A stretch of DNA of 10,313 nt from Rickettsiales bacterium (GCA_031278055.1 JAITLD010000041.1:1-10313), one strand, 5' to 3'. Numbered from the stretch's first letter, positions 1 to 7,117 are shown. A program made the numbers and translations. The notes: generated by a model from the sequence alone, not told the origin.

Positions 1-26
1 GGCGAATTTTCACAACATTTTTTTCT

Positions 27-54
27 TTGATTTTTTTTATAAATATCCCATAAT
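27..54 (+). promoter_or_regulatory. possible sigma-70-like promoter for the first Cys-rich gene
   Basis: A TTGATT hexamer at 27-32 and a CATAAT hexamer at 49-54 are 16 bases apart in a very AT-rich stretch. Transcription would start near 61 and give a leader of about 190 bases before the ATG at 254. AT-rich DNA produces such matches by chance, and a second weak TATAGA lies at 89-94, so this is only a candidate. Confidence 0.3.
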
Positions 55-131
55 ATCAATTGATGCAGGCTGACCGCTTGTATTAGGGTATAGAAACCTT
101 ATGAGTGCGTCATGTCTGACGAAAACGACTT

Positions 132-237
132 CCTGCAATGGCAGGTGGGCGGCGGAATAAATAGAATACGCCGCACAATTCACTCAATTGTTTCTAACCT
201 CCTGCCACCAGCTCAAAAATGGTGGCTGTTTGCAACA
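132..237 (+). promoter_or_regulatory. hairpin-rich leader of the first Cys-rich gene
   Basis: Four perfect stem-loops follow one another: CCTGC/GCAGG (132-136 with 141-145, loop AATG), GCGGCG/CGCCGC (149-154 with 169-174), CAATT/AATTG (176-180 with 186-190) and GCCACCA/TGGTGGC (204-210 with 220-226, 9-base loop). The stems are back to back, lie upstream of the likely start at 254, and are not followed by a T-run, so they do not look like a simple terminator. They could be a 5' untranslated control region or a small RNA. I recognise no known RNA family. The open frames running through it (from 112 and 188) lack ribosome-binding sites and are probably incidental. Confidence 0.4.
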
Positions 238-253
238 ACGGATTCCGAGGACA

Positions 254-751
254 ATGAAGAATTTTGCCGCCATGATAATTGCGACCTTTTACTCCGCGAA
301 TGCGTGCGGATATTCGGTCATTAAAAAATCTTACTTGATTCTCAGATACCTTCGCCCCGAAACAGGGACGGGCGGAATTGGCGGCACTATAATAGATTGC
401 AATGCTGTAAGCGATTTATGCGATGGTTCGGCCACGGCCTCGGATTGCAAATTAACTTTGACCCATTGCAACGGGGCTATGTGCCTGTGGGATATAGATA
501 TGAAATGCGTATGCAAATCCGGCTATACTGATACCGGTAGCTCATGCACTTCATCCCCCTGCCCTGCGGGAACTTATGGTCAAAATATGCCGAGCGGATG
601 CACATCCTGCGCGGCGGCAACAGGAAACCCAAACGCAACCAGCGCATACGGATCGACGACAATCACAAATTGTTATGTTCCTCAATCGGCGATAATGAAC
701 GACGGTCGCGGCACGTATCACTTTAACAGCAATTGCTTTTGGACAAACTAA
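254..751 (+). CDS. exported cysteine-rich protein with CPAGTYG module (165 aa)
   Basis: The start is the ATG at 254. It gives a short lysine-containing n-region and a hydrophobic stretch ending in ANA, a plausible signal peptidase I site before Cys18, and GAGG lies at 247-250, though only 3 bases from the ATG. The mature part has 14 Cys. Residues 85-98 (CVCKSGYTDTGSSC) resemble half of an EGF-like fold. Residues 103-140 carry CPAGTYG (103-109), CTSC (116-119) and a later Cys140, resembling the GCC2/GCC3-type repeat. The C-terminus is short and aromatic (Cys161-Phe-Trp). Cys spacing plus an export signal suggests a disulfide-bonded periplasmic or surface protein. The role is unknown. I recall similar hypothetical proteins from uncultured gut Alphaproteobacteria, but this was not checked. 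ANAC is a poor lipobox, so a lipoprotein is less likely. It is transcribed convergently with recA. Confidence 0.7.
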   Translation: MKNFAAMIIATFYSANACGYSVIKKSYLILRYLRPETGTGGIGGTIIDCNAVSDLCDGSATASDCKLTLTHCNGAMCLWDIDMKCVCKSGYTDTGSSCTSSPCPAGTYGQNMPSGCTSCAAATGNPNATSAYGSTTITNCYVPQSAIMNDGRGTYHFNSNCFWTN

Positions 752-828
752 TTTCTAAATAAATATGTCGTCCCAAGAATTATTGTAATTCTGTTGCGCT
801 TTCCAAAAATACGCGTTTTACGAATCTA

Positions 829-849
829 TCGCGATCGGCGACTTTTTTT
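829..849 (+). terminator. weak candidate intrinsic terminator after the first Cys-rich gene
   Basis: A short TCGC/GCGA stem (829-832 with 838-841, 5-base loop) is followed one base later by seven T (843-849). The stem is only 4 bp, so efficiency is doubtful. Another hairpin at 776-792 (AGAATTA/TAATTCT, loop TTG) lacks a T-run. No convincing recA terminator is visible on the opposite strand. Confidence 0.3.
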
Positions 850-892
850 ATTTTAAGAACTTTGGAAATTTTTCCATCAAAAATCCCGTCAT

Positions 893-1978
893 TTATTCTT
901 CAACCGGTTCGGATGGCTCAGTCCCCTCGGCGTCCGCCTCTGGCATTCCCTGCATATCGTCGGCGATTCCTTTGGATTTATCCATGATTTTCACCAGCAA
1001 ATCCTCTTGCGCCAAGGGATTATTGCGCAACCATTCGCGCGCGTTCGCCTCGCCCTGCCCTATGCGTTCGGAATTATAAGAATAAAACGCGCCGGCCTTT
1101 TCAACCAGTCCGTATTTCACGCCCATGTCCAGAATTTCCGAAACGCGAGAAATCCCCTCTCCATACATGATTTTGAAATCCACGACTCGGAATGGCGGCG
1201 CGACTTTGTTCTTTACCACTTTCACGCGCGTTTCGTTTCCGATAACATTTTCTTTGTCTTTGATGGCGCCGGTGCGGCGAATATCAAGGCGAACCGACGC
1301 GTAGAACTTCAGCGCGTTTCCGCCGCTCGTCGTTTCGGGGTTTCCGAACATCACGCCGATTTTCATGCGGATTTGATTTATGAAAATCAAAAGCGAATTG
1401 CTGCGCGAAACGCTACCGGCCAATTTTTTCAAGGCCTGCGACATCAGGCGGGCCGTCGTCCCCATGAACGTGTCGCCGATGTTGCCATTGATTTCCGCCT
1501 GAGGGATAAGCGCCGCAACCGAATCGACAACCACGACATCGACGGCGCCGGATTGAATCAAAGTGTTTGCAATTTCCAAAGCCTGCTCGCCTGAATCTGG
1601 CTGCGAGATTATCATGTTTTTCACATCGCAGCCGAGTTTTTTCGCGTATCCCGTATCCAGCGCATTTTCCGCGTCGATATAGGCGACCACTCCGCCTTTT
1701 TTCTGCGCCTCGGCGCAGGCATGCAACGCCAATGTAGTTTTTCCGGACGATTCCGGCCCATAGATTTCAACAATGCGCCCCTTTGGATATCCGCCGATTC
1801 CAAGCGCTATGTCAAGCCCGAGAGATCCGGTTGAAATCGCCTCTATGTCTTTCACCGAATCGTCGCCGAACTGCATTATGGCTTCTTTTCCGAATTGTTT
1901 TTGGATTTGCGCCAACGCACTTTCAAGCGCGGGATTCTTTGCTAGAATGGATTCCGGAACCGTTGTTTTTTTTACCAT
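893..1978 (-). CDS. recA: RecA recombinase
   Basis: RecA forms ATP-dependent filaments on single-stranded DNA, catalyses strand exchange and stimulates LexA self-cleavage. The 361-residue product is complete and of normal length. Visible landmarks are the Walker [10 protein letters not shown] at 74-82, the Walker B VDVVVVDS at 146-153, the L2 region at about 201-221 ([17 protein letters not shown], then SGGN) and the signature [14 protein letters not shown] at 222-235. An acidic tail rich in Glu ends the protein. The ATG at 1978 is preceded by AAAGG about 8 bases upstream, which lies over the end of the preceding microprotein gene, whose stop codon is 5 bases away. The two are therefore probably co-transcribed and translationally coupled. 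Oddities: position 105 is Asn in AENALD, where most RecA proteins have AEHALD, and the L1 segment reads GDTFMG rather than the commoner GDSHMG/GDSLPG. I saw no GTTC-N7-GTTC box close upstream. Confidence 0.98.
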   Translation of the reverse strand: MVKKTTVPESILAKNPALESALAQIQKQFGKEAIMQFGDDSVKDIEAISTGSLGLDIALGIGGYPKGRIVEIYGPESSGKTTLALHACAEAQKKGGVVAYIDAENALDTGYAKKLGCDVKNMIISQPDSGEQALEIANTLIQSGAVDVVVVDSVAALIPQAEINGNIGDTFMGTTARLMSQALKKLAGSVSRSNSLLIFINQIRMKIGVMFGNPETTSGGNALKFYASVRLDIRRTGAIKDKENVIGNETRVKVVKNKVAPPFRVVDFKIMYGEGISRVSEILDMGVKYGLVEKAGAFYSYNSERIGQGEANAREWLRNNPLAQEDLLVKIMDKSKGIADDMQGMPEADAEGTEPSEPVEE

Positions 1979-1983
1979 TATAC

Positions 1984-2175
1984 TTACCTTTCGTTCTGTA
2001 TTACATCTTCCAATAAACCAGCAATCTCATAACCCCTCATTACGAAACTGTCCGGCTTGTCCGGTCCTTTTACTATCGGATAGAATTTCGATTTTCGCAA
2101 TCTATTCCGTGCCGGATACACCGCCCCCGTTAACAAAGCATTTATTTCTTCTTCAGATAAAGAGCCATCGGACAT
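1984..2175 (-). CDS. 63-aa microprotein with FliM/FliN-like N-terminal motif, upstream of recA
   Basis: The ATG at 2175 has a strong ribosome-binding site (AAAGGGGA, minus strand of 2182-2189). The reading frame ends in TAA five bases before recA and starts 24 bases after the MFS gene, all on the same strand, so an operon is likely. Residues 5-16 ([12 protein letters not shown]) match the LSQxEIDALL peptide at the N-terminus of flagellar switch proteins FliM/FliN, which in FliM binds phospho-CheY. The rest, a basic middle and an acidic helix-like end ([16 protein letters not shown]), is not recognised, and there is no SpoA or FliM core domain. No flagellar genes are nearby. The function is unknown: the motif could be a short binding peptide or a chance resemblance. 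I consider the gene real because of its ribosome-binding site and tight spacing. Confidence 0.75.
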   Translation of the reverse strand: MSDGSLSEEEINALLTGAVYPARNRLRKSKFYPIVKGPDKPDSFVMRGYEIAGLLEDVIQNER

Positions 2176-2199
2176 AAATTTTCCCCTTTGCGCAATTAT

Positions 2200-3399
2200 T
2201 CAAATTTTACGCCTGTAAAGCAAGAAAAATGTTGTCAGAATTCCCAATATTCCGGTCGCCACCCATACGGCTTTGGTCGCGCCGAAAATTACTATGAATG
2301 CCGCGCCGACCAAAGGCGTTATGAATTTCGGCAGATTGACGGATGTGTTGAATATTCCGTAAAAACGCGATTGCTCCTCTTTTTTCGCGACATCGAAAAA
2401 TACCAAATCATGCAGAGTTTCCTGTACCGCGCCCGAAACCTGCCATAACACAAATAACGCCAGCATAGTGTATCCGGTTGTGAAAATTTGCATGAATGAT
2501 ATGGCGGCGAATGACAAGAATCCGAATGTCAATCCGATTGTTGTTGCTTTGGGTCCGTATCTGCGCGCAAGACTTCCAACCGGTTCGGACAACAGAACAT
2601 ACGGCAGAATTCCGAGCGTCAAAACAATTCCAAGAACATCTTTGGAAAAACCGCTTTCAATCACGATGATAGGCATATACAAAAGACGCAGTGCTTTCAT
2701 CGCGTAATATCCAAAGTTCACCAAATAGGCCCGCCTGAATTCCTGTCGCAGAAAATACATCCGAATGCCGCGCCACACGGATTTCAAAGTCCGACGCGGC
2801 GACAATTTCGTAATTTTCTTGTCCTCTTGAACGACATTGTAATGCTTGAACAAAAGCCATCCGAACAGATACATAACCGAAGAGGCGCCGAATGCCGCGC
2901 GGTTTCCAAATACACCCGCGATTTGCATCGCAATTATCGGCGCAAACAGCGCGCCGACGTTCAGCCAGAAGTGATACCGGCCATTCATTTTTGCGATTCC
3001 TCCGCGTCCGGCGAAATCCGCCATGAACAGCGGAATCAATGTCCCGATGAACACCAGCGGTATCTCGGTGAAAAAATCCAATGCGACGAACGTCGCCGGT
3101 TTTATCGAAAAGCTTAACATCGCATAACAGAAAATGACCGTCAGAATACTTGCGTAAAAAAGTTTCGCCTTGGAAAAAAACCTCATCGCTTCGCCGAAAA
3201 AAATCTGAACCAACAGACCGAACGCGAAATATGCGGAGCTGTAAATTCCAACCGCCGCGGAATTTTTCCAAATATCTAGAAGTATCAGAGAATAGACGGA
3301 ATCGATTATCCCGCCGCCGAATCCCGTGAATAGCCCGAGATTAGCGAATGAAAATCCGTTCACGCTGGACTTAAACGAAATATATTTATCCGTTTTCAT
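2200..3399 (-). CDS. MFS-type membrane transporter, substrate unknown
   Basis: The predicted 399-residue inner-membrane protein has about 12 hydrophobic segments in two halves, separated by a basic cytoplasmic loop at roughly 188-222. A degenerate MFS motif A lies in each half: GEAMRFFSKAK at 69-79 and EPVGSLARRYGPKA at 272-285. No substrate-specific signature is recognised. The ATG at 3399 is preferred: it gives a normal MFS N-terminus, whereas the frame extends to a GTG at 3462 that has no ribosome-binding site and encodes a poorly fitting segment. A TATAAT ends 7 bases before this ATG, so transcription might begin at the start codon itself, giving a leaderless mRNA. It is the first gene of an apparent MFS, microprotein, recA operon. 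A sugar, drug or metabolite permease are all possible. Confidence 0.85.
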   Translation of the reverse strand: MKTDKYISFKSSVNGFSFANLGLFTGFGGGIIDSVYSLILLDIWKNSAAVGIYSSAYFAFGLLVQIFFGEAMRFFSKAKLFYASILTVIFCYAMLSFSIKPATFVALDFFTEIPLVFIGTLIPLFMADFAGRGGIAKMNGRYHFWLNVGALFAPIIAMQIAGVFGNRAAFGASSVMYLFGWLLFKHYNVVQEDKKITKLSPRRTLKSVWRGIRMYFLRQEFRRAYLVNFGYYAMKALRLLYMPIIVIESGFSKDVLGIVLTLGILPYVLLSEPVGSLARRYGPKATTIGLTFGFLSFAAISFMQIFTTGYTMLALFVLWQVSGAVQETLHDLVFFDVAKKEEQSRFYGIFNTSVNLPKFITPLVGAAFIVIFGATKAVWVATGILGILTTFFLLYRRKI

Positions 3400-3406
3400 A
3401 AGGGAA

Positions 3407-3435
3407 ATTATACCATAAAACGGGCGGGCGCAGAA
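3407..3435 (-). promoter_or_regulatory. promoter for the MFS-microprotein-recA operon
   Basis: On the minus strand a perfect TATAAT (3412-3407) is preceded by a 17-base spacer and a weak -35 TTCTGC (3435-3430). Transcription would be expected to start around 3399-3401, at or next to the MFS start codon, and no Shine-Dalgarno sequence lies between. If the GTG at 3462 were the true start, this site would be inside the gene. Confidence 0.5.
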
Positions 3436-3513
3436 CATACAAATATATTTATAATCCGGCACGTATTCACTTATCGCAGCCAGAATTTTCCTTTATGAAT
3501 AATTTATCAAATA

Positions 3514-3522
3514 TGGTACAAT
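3514..3522 (+). promoter_or_regulatory. possible extended -10 promoter for the second Cys-rich gene
   Basis: TGG followed by TACAAT (3517-3522) fits an extended -10 element, with only poor -35 candidates upstream. A start near 3529 would produce a leader of about 200 bases that holds the folded element at 3573-3725. Confidence 0.35.
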
Positions 3523-3572
3523 CAGCATGTATCCGCAATGGATGCCGAAGCATTGAAAACTTCGCTATACGG

Positions 3573-3725
3573 GGTGCCGGATATGCACCGAAAATATATC
3601 CCTGTTCACGCGGGGAGCCGCTGGTTATAAAAGAGGGCTTTGCCCAAAGGCCAGCGGGATCAATCTGTATAGTGATTTTTCAATCTCCCCGCACCATTTT
3701 CGCGGAACAGTAAGGATGGTATTTT
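3573..3725 (+). promoter_or_regulatory. highly structured leader predicted to sequester the Shine-Dalgarno of the downstream gene
   Basis: Nested perfect complementarities can be read directly. The outer helix is AAAATA 3591-3596 with TATTTT 3720-3725, ATCC 3598-3601 with GGAT 3714-3717, and CTGTTC 3602-3607 with GAACAG 3705-3710. The next is GCGGGGAG 3610-3617 with CTCCCCGC 3685-3692. Inside it are CCGCTGG 3618-3624 with CCAGCGG 3651-3657, a GGGC/GCCC hairpin (3635-3638 with 3642-3645) and a possible ATCA/TGAT stem (3659-3662 with 3673-3676). A separate hairpin GGTGC/GCACC (3573-3577 with 3585-3589) precedes it. The GGAT arm is part of AAGGATGG at 3712-3719, the ribosome-binding site for the ATG at 3729, so the fold would mask translation. 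A riboswitch, thermometer, protein-binding leader or a trans-acting small RNA are all possible. I recognise no known family. Confidence 0.5.
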
Positions 3726-3728
3726 GTC

Positions 3729-5024
3729 ATGCGAAAATGGCCTTTTGTATTATTTCTGATGCTTCTATCCGCCAAAGTATCTGCGGTCGAATGGGATGCC
3801 CAAGACGGATGTCCGTTAGGAGAATGGAAAGGCTCGCTTGGCATGTCTGAATGCAAAAGATGTGGGCGTAACGGCATAGGAATTCTCGCCAAGAAAAGAG
3901 AAGATGAAAATTCCCTTCAATTTAGATGCGTTAATGATTGCAGCGCACTTAAAGGCGGCACGAACGATACATCTGGAGTCTGCAGATGCCCAGCGAACGA
4001 ATACGCTTACTTCTCGGATTTTTCATCAATGGGAGTTTTTTGCAGCCGGACGGCTAACCCCGACGACTCCGAATGGGCTAAAAAAGGAAAATCAGAATGC
4101 GACGCCAAAGATGGCGAATACTTTTCTCATTTATGGAATAAATGCTGTCCAAAGGATGCCATAGGTGTAATAAACACTATATGTATATGCGACAAAAATA
4201 AAAAAGAAGAAAATTTCAAATGTGTTGATGACGCCGAAGCAATCGCCGCTGAAAAAGCGGCGGCAACGGAAGAAACCAAAAGATTAAATGTTTCCCATGC
4301 ACCCCCGATTGAATCAATACCAGAATCTGCGCCGCCAGAAACATCGTCTGTTTCCAACGGCTCACTTGACACCAAAACAGAAGATACCAAAGCGACCAGG
4401 GCGCCGCCCGACACGAAAGAGATAAGCCGATGTTCCGGAACAAAAGACATTATGAGGTCTAGCGGCACGCAGGCGGCTACAAGAGAATATGCGCTTGCTC
4501 AATGCGAAAAAGAGGGCTTTGAAGACGTAATATTCAGCGGATGCAAACCCAAGAACAACTTCGCATTCATAGCAAACTACAGATGCTTTTGCAAAAAAGA
4601 TCCAAAACCAGAACAGCCACCGTATCCGAGATCATGTCCGGAAGCGCGAGCGACCAAAGAAACCGAAAAATTAAACGTTTCTCCCGCAACCCCGAGTAAA
4701 TCAATACCAGAATCTGCGTCGCCAGAAACATCGTCTGTTTCCAACGGCTCACTTGACGCCAAAACAGAAGATACCCAGACAGAACAAACACCGAAGCAAT
4801 CAATGGATATATCGACTGCAATAGAACAAGAAAAAACCGATACAAAACAGACAGAAGAAAAACCAGAACAACCGACAACCGAATCAAATATCGCAGATAA
4901 AAACTCTGACAGTAATAAAATCGAAACGGAACAAGAACGCGAAGTCATGCGCGAGTTTGAGGAGTTAACCCGCCAATTCAATGAAAAAATCCGAGAACTT
5001 AATAAATCGAATAGGGAAAAATAA
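3729..5024 (+). CDS. exported Cys-rich protein with internal duplication and disordered linkers (431 aa)
   Basis: The start at 3729 gives a classical signal peptide: MRKWP, a hydrophobic core, then VSA at 17-19 as a likely cleavage site. AAGGATGG at 3712-3719 is the ribosome-binding site. Residues 28-165 hold 14 Cys in close-set groups (such as CKRC 42-45, CRC 85-87, CC 139-140, CIC 152-154), and residues 235-303 hold six more, giving 20 in all, which fits disulfide-rich modules outside the cytoplasm. Two Ser/Thr/Glu/Pro-rich linkers (about 179-220 and 308-349) are copies of each other. Residues 350-400 are polar low-complexity sequence rich in Thr, Glu, Lys and Gln, and 398-431 is a charged helix likely to form a coiled coil. 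No catalytic domain or anchor is recognised, so the function is unknown; a surface, adhesion-like or periplasmic structural role is a guess. It converges on recG with a gap of only 9 bases. Confidence 0.7.
   Translation: MRKWPFVLFLMLLSAKVSAVEWDAQDGCPLGEWKGSLGMSECKRCGRNGIGILAKKREDENSLQFRCVNDCSALKGGTNDTSGVCRCPANEYAYFSDFSSMGVFCSRTANPDDSEWAKKGKSECDAKDGEYFSHLWNKCCPKDAIGVINTICICDKNKKEENFKCVDDAEAIAAEKAAATEETKRLNVSHAPPIESIPESAPPETSSVSNGSLDTKTEDTKATRAPPDTKEISRCSGTKDIMRSSGTQAATREYALAQCEKEGFEDVIFSGCKPKNNFAFIANYRCFCKKDPKPEQPPYPRSCPEARATKETEKLNVSPATPSKSIPESASPETSSVSNGSLDAKTEDTQTEQTPKQSMDISTAIEQEKTDTKQTEEKPEQPTTESNIADKNSDSNKIETEQEREVMREFEELTRQFNEKIRELNKSNREK
4312..4388 (+). repeat. in-gene duplicated segment, copy 1
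   Basis: These 77 bases recur at 4699-4775 with two differences that I can see. At protein level the duplicated unit extends to about 42 residues (179-220), with more divergence at its N-terminal side. The 387-base spacing is a multiple of three, so the frame is kept. Confidence 0.9.
4699..4775 (+). repeat. in-gene duplicated segment, copy 2
   Basis: This is the second copy of the segment at 4312-4388 and encodes part of residues 308-349. The near identity, including at third codon positions, points to a recent duplication or to gene conversion between the copies. Confidence 0.9.
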
Positions 5025-5033
5025 CGCGCCGAG

Positions 5034-7082
5034 TTATCCCTTTATAAATTCCATCTTGCCGATTTGGCCGAAAATCCACATCAGATCGCGGGCCTCTTCC
5101 GGAATGGCGCCTGTTGATACCATCTCTTTCGCCCTGTCAATCGCAAACTTGAACAATGCGCGATGTTCGCGGTAGTCGACGAAATGATAATTCAGCCATC
5201 CGGATTGCCTCGTTCCGAGAATTTCGCCCGTGCCGCGCATCATCAAATCCTGTTCCGCAATTTGAAACCCGTCGTCCGTATCGCATAAAACCTGCAATCT
5301 TTTTTGTCCGTTTTCCGACAAACCGAATCCGTGCAATAAAATGCAATACGATTGCCCGCCCCCGCGTCCGACGCGACCACGGATTTGATGCAGGGCGGAC
5401 AAACCGAACCTTTCGGCATTTTCAATTACTATAATCGTCGCGTCCGGAACATCAATTCCGACCTCGATTACAGAGGTCGCGACCAAAATCTCTAAATCTC
5501 CTTTCGCAAATTCATTCATAACTTTATCGCGCGACGATTTATCCATCTGTCCGTGAACAAGCCCCGTTTTAAGATGCGACTTTAATTCATCGAATCTTTT
5601 TTGAACGTTCATCATGTCCGAGGTCTCGGATTCCTCGACCAGGGGGCAGACCCAAAAAACTTTTGTCGGCATTTGCGATTTTATGCGCTCTATCAGAGCG
5701 GCGACGCGATTTATCGGCAGTTTGGTCGTAATTATCGGCAACCGCCCTGCGGGCTTTTCGTCTATAATAGAAACATCCATGTCGCCGTAAATCGTCATGG
5801 ACAAGGTGCGCGGAATAGGCGTCGCCGATAATGCCAGAATGTCCACGAATTCGCCCTTTGCCGCAATCGCGGTTCTCTGCGCCACGCCGAATCTGTGCTG
5901 TTCATCAATGACGGCCAGGCCGAGATTTTTATATTCGACATCATCCGAAAACAGCGCGTGCGTTCCAATCGCGATTTTTGTCCGACCAGATTTTAACGAC
6001 ACCAGTTTTTCGCGCCGCGCGACCCCTTTGTCGCGGCCCGTCAGAATATCGCATATAACTCCGATTTTATCGCACAGCGGCTTTATCTTGTCAAAATGCT
6101 GTTTTGCGAGCGTATCCGTCGGCGCAAGCAAAACGCATTGATTTCCAAAATCAGCCGCTTCGAGTATCGCGAACAATGCAACAATTGTTTTTCCGCTGCC
6201 AACATCGCCCTGAACCAATCTCATCATCGGGCGTGGCTTTTGCATATCCGCGTGTATTTCATCCAAAGCCCGCAATTGGGCGCCGGTCAAATCATAAGAA
6301 ATCAGCGGCTTCAATTTCGCGGAATAATTCGACAGCTTGTTTTTCCGACCCCTTTGCCTCTCGATTTCCGACCTCTTATTGCGCGACAATGCAATAGCCA
6401 GCTGTCCGGCCAAAAGCTCGTCATAAGCCAATCTCTGAATCGTATCGCTTGTCGGAGACAGGTCGTCGTCGCTGTTCGGATAATGCGCCCTTTTCAGCAA
6501 TTCGATTATTTTAAGTTTGCCCGCCGCCATCTGCTCTTTATTAAAAATGCCGTCCCTGACAGACGCCATGACGCGCTGCGTCAACCCGTTCGATAACGGA
6601 TACACCGCCTGAAATTCCGGTATTTTTCCAGCAGTTTCAATCGGCTCGATAAAATCCGGATGATTTATGACGAAACGGTTGCCCGAAGCTTCGAGTTTTC
6701 CGGACACCATCCTCCTTGACCCGACCGGAAGTTTTTCCAGCCAGTAATCTAAAAAACTTGTCCCAAAAAACTGCAAGACAACCTGCCCGCCCAGCTTGTC
6801 ATATCCGAAAACCTGCGTCGGGGTTTTCCGTTTGGAAAATTTTGAGGCAACAGATTTTTTAATCGTTCGAATTTCCAGAGGAATCGTGACGATTTCGCCA
6901 ACCTGCGCGTCAAGAACGCTTTCAATCGGCGGCCTGCTTTTGACGGCGCGCGGAATATGCAAAAGAAAATCAATAACCCTGCGTCCTCCCAAAAGCTCGT
7001 CAAAACGGGCGGCCAGAACCGGACCCACGCCTTTTATGAATTGCAAATCGGTCGATAAAAAATCAAATAACTCTTTCCTCAT
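5034..7082 (-). CDS. recG: ATP-dependent DNA helicase RecG
   Basis: RecG regresses stalled replication forks and remodels branched DNA (forks, D-loops, R-loops). The 682-residue product matches the usual length (about 690). It has an N-terminal HhH-like region (FIKGVGPVLA), an OB-fold wedge domain at about 55-150, and then a superfamily 2 helicase core: Walker A GDVGSGKT at 292-299, DEQHRFG from 393, SATPIPRT at 419-426, and motif VI with QIRGRVGRG. The C-terminal TRG-like segment is present (GTGEILGTRQSG). The ATG at 7082 is chosen because it leads straight into the conserved N-terminus; no good Shine-Dalgarno precedes it. A TTG four codons upstream (7094) has a weak GAAAGA before it and cannot be excluded. 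The gene lies downstream of mnmE on the same strand, separated by about 110 bases that carry a palindromic repeat. Confidence 0.97.
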   Translation of the reverse strand: MRKELFDFLSTDLQFIKGVGPVLAARFDELLGGRRVIDFLLHIPRAVKSRPPIESVLDAQVGEIVTIPLEIRTIKKSVASKFSKRKTPTQVFGYDKLGGQVVLQFFGTSFLDYWLEKLPVGSRRMVSGKLEASGNRFVINHPDFIEPIETAGKIPEFQAVYPLSNGLTQRVMASVRDGIFNKEQMAAGKLKIIELLKRAHYPNSDDDLSPTSDTIQRLAYDELLAGQLAIALSRNKRSEIERQRGRKNKLSNYSAKLKPLISYDLTGAQLRALDEIHADMQKPRPMMRLVQGDVGSGKTIVALFAILEAADFGNQCVLLAPTDTLAKQHFDKIKPLCDKIGVICDILTGRDKGVARREKLVSLKSGRTKIAIGTHALFSDDVEYKNLGLAVIDEQHRFGVAQRTAIAAKGEFVDILALSATPIPRTLSMTIYGDMDVSIIDEKPAGRLPIITTKLPINRVAALIERIKSQMPTKVFWVCPLVEESETSDMMNVQKRFDELKSHLKTGLVHGQMDKSSRDKVMNEFAKGDLEILVATSVIEVGIDVPDATIIVIENAERFGLSALHQIRGRVGRGGGQSYCILLHGFGLSENGQKRLQVLCDTDDGFQIAEQDLMMRGTGEILGTRQSGWLNYHFVDYREHRALFKFAIDRAKEMVSTGAIPEEARDLMWIFGQIGKMEFIKG

Positions 7083-7117
7083 ACTAACTATCAATTATTA
7101 ATCTTTCTTTAACCCCT

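Noticed and set aside
112..324. 70-codon open frame starting MSDENDF before the first Cys-rich gene
   Set aside because: It has no ribosome-binding site, runs through four back-to-back hairpins and overlaps the better-supported gene in another frame. A structured leader explains the region better.
1007..1594. 195-codon plus-strand frame opposite recA
   Set aside because: It is an antisense shadow of recA with no independent support.
1989..2020. LexA/SOS box before recA (GTTC at 1993)
   Set aside because: The second half-site is CATC rather than GTTC at the required spacing, so it does not match the alphaproteobacterial operator.
3400..3462. N-terminal extension of the MFS transporter to the GTG at 3462
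   Set aside because: There is no ribosome-binding site, the added segment is atypical, and a TATAAT promoter lies within it.
3610..3696. Possible tRNA gene ending in ACCA
   Set aside because: The acceptor-like helix is perfect, but no T-arm or anticodon arm can be formed; the TTCAATC segment at 3679-3685 has no pairing flanks.
3495..3713. 72-codon frame upstream of the second Cys-rich gene
   Set aside because: It crosses the folded leader, has no clear ribosome-binding site, and its translation looks non-coding.
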